From positions 1-5,341 of the forward strand of contig WGBH01000481.1 in assembly GCA_015494435.1 (NCBI GenBank): a stretch of 5,341 nucleotides of DNA. The letters are read 5' to 3'. How positions within the stretch are numbered: the first letter of the stretch is position 1; every line of letters begins with the position of its first letter. Positions 1 to 5,033 of the stretch are shown in pieces. The notes below the pieces were generated by a model. That model was not told where the DNA came from and did not search any database. It saw nothing but the letters and a program-made list of their open reading frames with translations. The DNA is from Thiotrichaceae bacterium (GTDB lineage Bacteria; Pseudomonadota; Gammaproteobacteria; Thiotrichales; Thiotrichaceae). A program made the position numbers and the translations under genes.

Positions 1-70
1 AACCATCCTCTCGTTGCCCTGTAATATGCAAGAACAGATTGAGTTTTGCAGGAGCGAGTAAATTCATCAT
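1..70 (-). CDS. ispE: 4-diphosphocytidyl-2-C-methyl-D-erythritol kinase, N-terminal fragment
   Basis: Only the first 23 or so codons are inside the window; the gene continues past the left edge. The translation begins MMNLLAPAKLNLFLHITGQR, which matches the conserved IspE N-terminus (in E. coli, SPAKLNLFLYITGQR). IspE is the cytosolic GHMP-family kinase that phosphorylates the 2-hydroxyl of CDP-methylerythritol in the MEP pathway to isoprenoids. Two ATG codons in tandem (70-68 and 67-65) are both possible starts, and I take the first. The start lies 3 bases beyond the lolB stop codon with no clear Shine-Dalgarno of its own, so translation is probably coupled to lolB. The order lolB-ispE is common in Gammaproteobacteria, usually followed by prs, which would lie outside the window. 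The identification rests on a short but highly characteristic motif. Confidence 0.9.
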   Translation of the reverse strand, partial: MMNLLAPAKLNLFLHITGQREDG

Positions 71-73
71 AAA

Positions 74-757
74 CTATTTAGTTTGCCATTTTTTTGCAAC
101 CATATTGACATAAACCGCATTTTTCTTACGTGTTAAAATAATTTTTCTAGGCAGGGAATTATAAGCGTTGCCCTTATAGCTTTTATATTTAATCATCCAG
201 TTTGCTTGTGTCATTTTTTTCGGACGACCCATTGCATCGAGAACCACGGTTGCTTTTGGGTATTGTGGGGCGCTAATACCGCGCGCCCAATAGATTAGCC
301 CTTCAAGCGGGAGTTCAATACCTGATTGTTTTTTCAACAGTCTTTCCGCATTCGTATCTTGATAAATTTTGCCATCAGAGGCTTTTAGAGTCACTTTATT
401 ATTTTTTTGTGTTAGTAAAGCAACGGTTGCCCCTGTGAAGGGGTTTTTAATATTGATAACAGAATAATTGATTCCTTTTTGTAACCAATCAACACCAAAG
501 TTCCAATTATCTACTTTATAGCGCATGGCAACTTTACCATTCATTGTCCAAGCTGCCATTTTTGAAAACTGTTGCTGGCGTTTTTTCCATAATGCTTTTT
601 TGCCTGACACAGTAAGCGTAGATTTTGGTTTCTCCATCACCATTGGTCTAACGCTTGATTGTTGGGTTGTACAACCTTCCAATAAAAATAGGATAAAAAA
701 TAGTATTACCCCAATTTTATCTCTGTGATCAAGCTTTTTTTTGATTGCAATATTCAT
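74..757 (-). CDS. lolB: Outer-membrane lipoprotein receptor LolB
   Basis: The 227-residue product fits LolB (E. coli about 207). LolB takes lipoproteins from the periplasmic carrier LolA and inserts them in the inner leaflet of the outer membrane. A lysine-rich n-region, a hydrophobic stretch (about 15-26) and a lipobox ending at Cys29 (LEGC) predict a type II signal peptide; Glu at -2 is unusual, while Thr at +2 avoids the Asp inner-membrane retention signal. Family landmarks are W70-T-M-N-G-K-V-A near the start of the mature domain, the NPFTGATVALL segment (about 105-115), LPLEGLIYWARG (149-160) and a late W187...LPRKIIL strand. The segment around 105-110 probably corresponds to the protruding hydrophobic loop needed for insertion. 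The start has a good ribosome site (AAAAGG at 770-765, 7 bases upstream). It follows the TPR gene by 61 bases and precedes ispE by 3, suggesting an operon. Confidence 0.93.
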   Translation of the reverse strand: MNIAIKKKLDHRDKIGVILFFILFLLEGCTTQQSSVRPMVMEKPKSTLTVSGKKALWKKRQQQFSKMAAWTMNGKVAMRYKVDNWNFGVDWLQKGINYSVINIKNPFTGATVALLTQKNNKVTLKASDGKIYQDTNAERLLKKQSGIELPLEGLIYWARGISAPQYPKATVVLDAMGRPKKMTQANWMIKYKSYKGNAYNSLPRKIILTRKKNAVYVNMVAKKWQTK

Positions 758-818
758 TTATCAACCTTTTAATCATTTGAACTAAACCTGCATTAGTCTC
801 ATGGATGAGGCAAGTTCG

Positions 819-2543
819 TCAAGAGTTTTGATTATAGTCAATCACTTTTTGCTTTACTCGTTTTAGTTGATTATCATTGGGAAATTGTTCAATCATTTCT
901 TCAAAAATACCTAATGCTTCCTCTTTGTTTCCTTTTTTTGAGAGGACTTCAATGAGGTGACTAGCAATTTCTGGGTTATTGTTTTCTTGATAAGCTTTGC
1001 GTAATTGTTGTTCTGCTTTCTCTAATTTGCCTTGTTTGAAGTACAGCCATCCTAGACTATCAATGATCATGACATCATTAGGTCGCAATGATAATGCGTT
1101 ATTAATTAACACTTGGGCTTCATTTAATCTATCGGTGTAATTTGCAAGCATATAACCTAAAGCATTTAAGGTGTTGATATCATTTTTTCGTTGACTTAGA
1201 ACAAAACGAAAATCAAGCTCTGCCTTTGCTATTTGTTTTAGTTCTTGCAATGCAATGGCTCGACTATAACGTATATCAATATTATTCGGTGTTAAGGCAT
1301 CTGCTTCATTAAACAGGTCTAAGGCATCTTTATATTCTTGCCTTTCGAGTAAAATAATAGCTTCAATATTTAAAAATTTTGCCTTTATTTTTGCAATTTT
1401 GGCATTTGAAATTTTTTGATGTAGCCACTCTCGTGCTATATCTAAACCGTGTTGTTGTATCAAAAGCTGTGGAATTCTACTTTGAGCACTCTGGTATAAT
1501 TCACCGTCTCGCACTTGCTCATACTCACTTAATGCAGAGTCTAATTCATGCCGTGATTCATATATTTCTGCTTTAAAATGATGCGCTACACTTTTATAGC
1601 GAATGGATTTTAACAAGTCTGGGATATGTTTTTCTGCCTGAGAATATTCTTTTAAATCAATATATAAGGCGACAAGTGCTTTATTGATATCTGTATTATG
1701 AGGGTATTTTTTTCTTAAACGTAATAGCACCTCTGCGGCATCTTCATTGCGTTTGTCCATAATCAATAAACGTATATACTCTAATAAAGCGATATCAGTG
1801 GTTGATTGGGATTTCATCAGCGGTGATAACACCTGCATTGCTTCTGATCTACGTTCTAATTTATATAAAATCTTGCTTTGTAATAATAAGGTCTGCTCTT
1901 TTGACTCCCCTGTCAATTGGGTTGAAAGAGGCTCTATAATGCTTAAAGCTTCTTCGTAATGATGCGCTTTAAAAGCAAGCGATGCTAAAATCAGTTGTAC
2001 TTTATGTGATTTGGGTTCAAATGTACGATAATGCTGATACATTTGATAAAGCATCTCACTTTGTCTTTCAGAGGCTAGCATAGCGCCTATAATTTCGATG
2101 CCATCTTTGCCTTGCTGATCCAGTTCAAGTTGCACTTTATGTAGTTGTTCTGCTGACTTTTTAGGGTGTTTTTGACGTAATAATAATAAAGCAAGGTACT
2201 GACGTGCTTCGAGCGATTTAGGTGCTAGCTCCAACCATCGTTGTGCAACTTTAACTGCCTTTTTATTCTGTCCAGAACGAGAAGCAATTTGAGTTGCGCG
2301 TTTGGCAATTTCAGGGTCGTTACTTTCCATGGCAACTTTTAAGTAATACTCTAAAGAGTGCTTATCATCTCCTATCCCCCCATAGAGTTCCCCTACCATG
2401 ACATGATAAAACTGCTCGCTAACAGAATCATTCAATCTTGCAGTTGTTTGATTTAAAGATAAAGAACCATGATTTGAACATGAAGTTCCCATCATGAGAA
2501 TAAGGGCTGATAATAAGACGCGGGGGGATTTTTTGTAGTTCAT
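819..2543 (-). CDS. Multi-TPR lipoprotein, LbcA/PA4667-like
   Basis: The 574-residue protein is built almost entirely of tetratricopeptide repeats behind a type II signal peptide (hydrophobic residues about 8-18, lipobox GTSC with Cys22). The lipobox is slightly atypical, with Gly at -3. The clearest repeats lie at about 390-420, 424-457, 458-491, 493-524 and 525-557; the signature NALGYMLA (460-467) followed by DSLGWLYFKQG (495-505) and PEIASHLIEVL (524-534) is typical of the family containing Pseudomonas aeruginosa PA4667. PA4667 (LbcA) is an outer-membrane lipoprotein that binds and activates the periplasmic protease CtpA against peptidoglycan cross-link hydrolases. It has a very similar length and also lies directly upstream of lolB-ispE. 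Orthology is inferred from architecture and gene order; the CtpA role here is a hypothesis, and other scaffold functions are possible. The start at 2543 is chosen because it gives the complete signal peptide; the ribosome site (AAAGA) is weak. Confidence 0.85.
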   Translation of the reverse strand: MNYKKSPRVLLSALILMMGTSCSNHGSLSLNQTTARLNDSVSEQFYHVMVGELYGGIGDDKHSLEYYLKVAMESNDPEIAKRATQIASRSGQNKKAVKVAQRWLELAPKSLEARQYLALLLLRQKHPKKSAEQLHKVQLELDQQGKDGIEIIGAMLASERQSEMLYQMYQHYRTFEPKSHKVQLILASLAFKAHHYEEALSIIEPLSTQLTGESKEQTLLLQSKILYKLERRSEAMQVLSPLMKSQSTTDIALLEYIRLLIMDKRNEDAAEVLLRLRKKYPHNTDINKALVALYIDLKEYSQAEKHIPDLLKSIRYKSVAHHFKAEIYESRHELDSALSEYEQVRDGELYQSAQSRIPQLLIQQHGLDIAREWLHQKISNAKIAKIKAKFLNIEAIILLERQEYKDALDLFNEADALTPNNIDIRYSRAIALQELKQIAKAELDFRFVLSQRKNDINTLNALGYMLANYTDRLNEAQVLINNALSLRPNDVMIIDSLGWLYFKQGKLEKAEQQLRKAYQENNNPEIASHLIEVLSKKGNKEEALGIFEEMIEQFPNDNQLKRVKQKVIDYNQNS

Positions 2544-2794
2544 AACATTCTTTGTATTAACTTAGGAGTCTTAAGGACTAAAAGGACAGACAATCTTCTT
2601 ATTATTTTCATTGAAGTGGGGAAAGAGATTGTCTTCGACACTGAAATTCTCTCTAAAATGAACGAGTTCAAGAGATAAGGATAGTGCAGTTTAACAAAAC
2701 AGTCTAATTTACCGTTAATTGGTCGATGAACGTTCAATTATCCCTTTGATCCTGTAAAATAGACCTCAAGCAGTTTTAAGTAAGATGGGTAGAT
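2544..2794. other. Intergenic spacer with inverted repeats
   Basis: This 251-base gap separates the thioredoxin/HEAT gene from the TPR lipoprotein gene. It probably holds the promoter for the TPR-lolB-ispE unit, but I found no -35/-10 pair good enough to call. Visible structure includes a 9-base inverted repeat (AGACAATCT at 2588-2596, AGATTGTCT at 2626-2634, spacer 29) and two palindromes built from the same half-site TGAAC/GTTCA: one with a 2-base spacer at 2659-2670, the other with none at 2727-2736. In Pseudomonas the divergent gene hemA occupies the equivalent position; here there is no hemA. A 65-codon frame crosses the spacer but does not look coding. Confidence 0.6.
2659..2736. promoter_or_regulatory. 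Paired TGAAC/GTTCA palindromes, possible operators
   Basis: Two palindromes share the half-site TGAAC/GTTCA: TGAACGAGTTCA at 2659-2670 and TGAACGTTCA at 2727-2736, with centres 67 bases apart. Both also share one flanking base on each side (A before, A after). They lie 116 to 193 bases upstream of the TPR lipoprotein start, where an upstream operator could sit. The half-site is short, the two spacings differ and no regulator gene is nearby, so this may be chance in AT-rich DNA. Confidence 0.2.
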
Positions 2795-3454
2795 TTATTG
2801 CTTGGATGTTCCTTGTAACTCGTTTAAGCCATCTTGGGCTATTTCACGAACATCCGTATTTTGATCCTTTAAACATGCTTCTAAAACAGGGCGAATAGAG
2901 GCATCTTTACTTAGCCCTAAATAATGACAAGCATCGGAACGAATCAAAGCATTCGGATGTTGTGTTAATGCGCTTAATTGGGGAATAACCGACTTCAGTA
3001 ATTCGCTTGTTTCAAAATCTTCCATCACGACACCAATACCAATCCGTGTGCTAAGCACTGTCCCTTCATCTCCAAGTAACTCTAAGAGAGCATTTATTTT
3101 CTTGGGATCTTGTAAAATTTGCTTAGTGACTTTGCTTGCCTGACCATCGGATAATAAAAAATCAAAATCTGCGGTAAGGCTTTGTGTTTCTTTAGTCCAA
3201 ACGATATTTTGCTTAATGGTTTCTAAGGTTTGCAAACCTTGCAGTTTTCGATTGCCAATTTTTATCCAAGGGACGGATCGTATATCGTATTTTTTTGCGG
3301 CCAGCGGTTGTTGTTCAATATTAATAATGGTTAGCTGGGCAATTTCTCCTGATTTTACCAAGTTGCTTAAATGATTTAGTACGCTAGGGCAATGCGGACA
3401 GTGAGTACTGATAATCAGTAATACATCAATAAAGGGGCTATCAGGATTTGTCAT
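2795..3454 (-). CDS. Thioredoxin-like CPHC domain fused to HEAT-like repeats, function unknown
   Basis: The 219-residue protein has two parts. Residues about 8-85 look like a thioredoxin fold: a beta strand (DVLLIIST), the redox motif C19-P-H-C22 at the head of a helix, and the presumed cis-proline P62 in SVPW, opposite the active site. CPHC is the DsbA-type motif, but no signal peptide is present, so the protein is predicted to be cytoplasmic. The C-terminal part (about 105-215) is helical, and its end (VIPQLSALTQHPNALIRSDA at about 156-175, then about 187-213 with DVREIAQDGLNEL) resembles HEAT or PBS-lyase-like repeats, usually protein-binding. The start ATG overlaps the gluQ stop as ATGA and has no separate Shine-Dalgarno, so translation is probably coupled to gluQ. 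The redox partner and substrate are unknown; a disulfide reductase, or a thioredoxin-fold adaptor guided by the HEAT part, are the obvious alternatives. The domain calls are from motif reading only. Confidence 0.82.
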   Translation of the reverse strand: MTNPDSPFIDVLLIISTHCPHCPSVLNHLSNLVKSGEIAQLTIINIEQQPLAAKKYDIRSVPWIKIGNRKLQGLQTLETIKQNIVWTKETQSLTADFDFLLSDGQASKVTKQILQDPKKINALLELLGDEGTVLSTRIGIGVVMEDFETSELLKSVIPQLSALTQHPNALIRSDACHYLGLSKDASIRPVLEACLKDQNTDVREIAQDGLNELQGTSKQ

Positions 3455-4353
3455 GATAAATGGGGGTAATATTCAGAAAGTGTCATTTGAGCAGGTATTT
3501 TATTACGATTCCAGTTTTTTATTGCCCAATCCCATAAATCCTCAAGACTTGAAAAATGGTCGAGTGAGGGGGGGTGTTGACCCAAAAAATTTAATGCCTG
3601 TAAAATGGTTTGGCGTTTATGGTGCGTAGTAATCTCAGGGGAATGATTTTGCTTACTCAGCTTTTTCCCATTCTCCGTCGTTGCTATAGGGAAATGTAAA
3701 TAAGTGGGGTGGTGATAGCCTAAACATTGTTGCAAATAGAGTTGACGCGGTGTGTTGTCCAATAGATCCGATCCACGTACTACTTCACTAATTTTTTGGT
3801 ATTCATCATCAACAACCACCGCTAATTGATAAGAAAACATCTTATCACTGCGTTTGAGAATAAAATCACCAACCTCTGTTTCAAGATCCTGACAATAAGA
3901 TCCTTGTAGGGCATCATTAAAATAAATAGTTTTATTATTGGTACGCAAACGGATCGCAAACTGTGCTGCATTTGGATTACTGATCTGTTCACGACAAAAA
4001 CCAGTATAAATATAACCGTAAGTGCTAGCGGGGGATTTTTGTTGCAAAAATTTACGTGTACAAGTACAGGGGTAGGTTAATGTATTTAAAGAGTCAAGTG
4101 CGTGTTGATAAGCTTCTGTCCGTTGACTTTGATATAAAATTTTGCCATCCCATTGATAGCCATAATTCTCTAAAGTACTAATAATACTATCAATACTATT
4201 TTTTTTGATGCGAAATTTATCCACATCTTCAATCCTAAGCAACCATTGTCCTTGAACTGATTTTGCACAAAGATAACTTGCAGTTGCCGCTATCAATGAT
4301 CCAAAATGGAGTGGACCAGAAGGTGATGGAGCAAAACGACCAATGTATTGCAT
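3451..4353 (-). CDS. gluQ: Glutamyl-Q tRNA(Asp) synthetase
   Basis: This 300-residue paralogue of the glutamyl-tRNA synthetase catalytic domain activates glutamate without tRNA and attaches it to the queuosine base at the wobble position of tRNA(Asp). Visible motifs are YIGRFAPSPSGPLHFGSL (3-20) with the HFGS version of HIGH, RIEDVD (40-45), the zinc site Cys96-x-Cys98, Tyr116 and Cys120, LAVVVDD (177-183), VRGSDLL (192-198) and KLSKQ (231-235) in the KMSKS position. There is no anticodon-binding domain, as expected for GluQ. A TTG eight codons upstream (4377) is in frame, but I chose ATG 4353 because MQYIGRFAPSPSG aligns with the family N-terminus; the ribosome site is weak for either start. 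It lies 94 bases downstream of dksA, the classical dksA-gluQ arrangement, and its stop overlaps the next gene by 4 bases. Confidence 0.95.
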   Translation of the reverse strand: MQYIGRFAPSPSGPLHFGSLIAATASYLCAKSVQGQWLLRIEDVDKFRIKKNSIDSIISTLENYGYQWDGKILYQSQRTEAYQHALDSLNTLTYPCTCTRKFLQQKSPASTYGYIYTGFCREQISNPNAAQFAIRLRTNNKTIYFNDALQGSYCQDLETEVGDFILKRSDKMFSYQLAVVVDDEYQKISEVVRGSDLLDNTPRQLYLQQCLGYHHPTYLHFPIATTENGKKLSKQNHSPEITTHHKRQTILQALNFLGQHPPSLDHFSSLEDLWDWAIKNWNRNKIPAQMTLSEYYPHLS

Positions 4354-4397
4354 AGTTCTTATTATTATTCTTTGCAAGCCTCAAGAAAGTCTTTCTA

Positions 4398-4440
4398 AAT
4401 AAGCCCAGTAGATACTAGTAAGTTATATACTAGGCTTATT
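4398..4440 (-). terminator. Stem-loop between dksA and gluQ, candidate leaky terminator
   Basis: AATAAGCC at 4398-4405 pairs with GGCTTATT at 4433-4440, and the stem continues inward past one C/A mismatch with AGTA (4407-4410) and TACT (4428-4431), giving 12 pairs in 13 positions around a 17-base loop. In the direction of transcription the descending arm ends GGGCTTATTTAG, a U-rich but not uniform tail. It starts 8 bases after the dksA stop codon. A second perfect 6+1+6 repeat, AGAAAG-T-CTTTCT (4384-4396), lies just downstream. In Shigella, gluQ is co-transcribed with dksA and limited by a terminator in this gap, so partial termination or RNA processing is a reasonable reading here. Confidence 0.5.
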
Positions 4441-4447
4441 GCTTAGT

Positions 4448-4906
4448 TTAAGCTAACTGACGTTCTTTAATTTCTTCTGTGGTTTTACAATCAATACAAA
4501 GTTCTGCCGTAGGTCGTACTTGAAGACGACCTAAGCCGATTTCTATACCACAAGCATCACAAAAACCATAATCATCTGCATCGACACGGGCGATGGTTTT
4601 GGTAATTTTATTGATCAATTTACGCTCTCTATCTCGGGTGCGTAACTCAAGTGCAAACTCCTCTTCCTGTGTTGCTCTATCTGCAGGGTCAGAAAAATTC
4701 GTTGCTTCTTTTTTCATATGATCAACGGTACGATTAGCACCTTTTTGAAGGTCTTTTCGCCATGCTATCAAAATGGCGCGAAAATGAGCGAGTTGCTTGT
4801 CATTCATATATTCTTCGCCTTTTTTTTCGACATATGGCTCAATTCCATCGACGGGTAGTGCTAATCTATGATTAATTTGAGTTACGGTTGCTGTTGCAGT
4901 ATTCAT
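4448..4906 (-). CDS. dksA: RNA polymerase-binding transcription factor DksA
   Basis: The 152-residue product (E. coli 151) is DksA, which enters the RNA polymerase secondary channel and with ppGpp represses stable-RNA promoters and activates others. Near-identical family blocks are GIEPYVEKKGEEYMN (21-35), the coiled-coil tip FSDPADRA with the two aspartates D73 and D76 needed for activity, EEEFALELRTRDRERK (81-96), and the zinc finger C116-x2-C119 and C137-x2-C140 (FCDACG, LCIDC). All key residues are present, so it should be a canonical zinc-binding, active DksA. The open frame extends to an ATG at 4993, but the start at 4906 is preferred: it has a strong GGGAG (4919-4915) 8 bases upstream, gives the family length, and the extra 29 residues are not DksA-like and overlap leader hairpins. 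It is the first gene of the apparent dksA-gluQ-thioredoxin/HEAT unit, with its own promoter. Confidence 0.97.
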   Translation of the reverse strand: MNTATATVTQINHRLALPVDGIEPYVEKKGEEYMNDKQLAHFRAILIAWRKDLQKGANRTVDHMKKEATNFSDPADRATQEEEFALELRTRDRERKLINKITKTIARVDADDYGFCDACGIEIGLGRLQVRPTAELCIDCKTTEEIKERQLA

Positions 4907-4914
4907 AAGTTGTT

Positions 4915-4919
4915 CTCCC
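4915..4919 (-). promoter_or_regulatory. dksA Shine-Dalgarno GGGAG, in a palindrome
   Basis: GGGAG read on the minus strand lies 8 bases before the ATG at 4906 and decides the start of dksA. It is part of the palindrome CCCAATTGGG (4917-4926), which as RNA could fold into a short CCC/GGG stem with an AATT loop and hide the site. Part of it (GGAGA, 4918-4914) is also complementary to TCTCC (4939-4935) in the descending arm of the neighbouring hairpin. Confidence 0.7.
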
Positions 4920-4929
4920 AATTGGGGGT

Positions 4930-4956
4930 GGAAAGGAGATGGCTTATCTTCTTTCC
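4930..4956 (-). promoter_or_regulatory. Leader hairpin upstream of the dksA ribosome site
   Basis: On the minus strand GGAAAGAAGAT (4956-4946) and ATCTCCTTTCC (4940-4930) form an 11-position stem with a single A/C mismatch around the 5-base loop AAGCC. It ends 11 bases before the Shine-Dalgarno. The descending arm contains TCTCC, able to pair instead with GGAGA of the Shine-Dalgarno region, so the two structures are mutually exclusive on paper. Confidence 0.5.
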
Positions 4957-4967
4957 TTGAAAATAGC

Positions 4968-5000
4968 CCATTTTTGTCAGCATAACTTGACAAAAACTGG
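4968..5000. repeat. Inverted repeat at the predicted dksA transcription start
   Basis: TTTTTGTCA (4971-4979) and TGACAAAAA (4988-4996) are perfect 9-base arms around an 8-base spacer. The arms extend outward by CCA (4968-4970) and TGG (4998-5000) if the single C at 4997 is bulged, giving 12 pairs. It starts immediately after the -10 region, so it can be an operator just downstream of the promoter or a hairpin at the very 5' end of the dksA mRNA. It is the strongest inverted repeat in the window along with the dksA-gluQ stem. Confidence 0.55.
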
Positions 5001-5005
5001 CGTTG

Positions 5006-5033
5006 ATTGTAGCTATTTTTTTTATTGTGTAAA
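5006..5033 (-). promoter_or_regulatory. Sigma70-type promoter of dksA
   Basis: On the minus strand TTTACA (5033-5028) and TACAAT (5011-5006) each match 5 of 6 consensus bases, with a 16-base A-rich spacer. The predicted start is near 4997-4999, about 90 bases before the dksA ATG. The bases between the -10 box and the start are CAACGCC, moderately G+C-rich in an AT-rich setting; such discriminators often go with ppGpp/DksA sensitivity, so autoregulation is possible but not shown. A weaker alternative lies upstream (TATGAT at 5047-5042 with TTTATT at 5070-5065, spacer 17). Confidence 0.55.

Larger units (their letters stand above)
4907..4998 (-). promoter_or_regulatory. Structured 5' leader of dksA
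   Basis: If transcription starts about 7 bases after the predicted -10 box, the dksA mRNA has a leader of roughly 92 bases with three consecutive inverted repeats: one at its extreme 5' end (4968-5000), one at 4930-4956, and one at 4915-4928 that covers the Shine-Dalgarno. It also holds a 26-codon open frame (4903-4983) whose TGA overlaps the dksA ATG, and an in-frame ATG at 4993. The transcription start is inferred from the promoter boxes, so the exact 5' end is uncertain. Confidence 0.45.

Noticed and set aside
525..728. Plus-strand frame opposite lolB
   Set aside because: It lies wholly within lolB, which has clear family motifs; this is a shadow frame.
1379..1959. Two plus-strand frames opposite the TPR gene (1379-1576, 1747-1959)
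   Set aside because: Both lie inside the TPR coding region and show no family features of their own.
2540..2737. 65-codon minus-strand frame before the TPR gene, its TGA overlapping the TPR ATG as ATGA
   Set aside because: It needs a TTG start, its composition looks like translated AT-rich spacer with no domain or signal, and it crosses the inverted repeats. The AAAGGG before the TTG and the ATGA overlap are noted, but are not enough.
4354..4377. TTG start for gluQ eight codons upstream
   Set aside because: The GAGG before it is only one base away from the TTG, and the family N-terminus fits the ATG at 4353.
4907..4993. 29-residue N-terminal extension of DksA from the ATG at 4993
   Set aside because: The extension is not DksA-like, has no Shine-Dalgarno and overlaps leader hairpins, while the start at 4906 has GGGAG at ideal spacing and gives the family length. 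A near-leaderless long form cannot be fully excluded.
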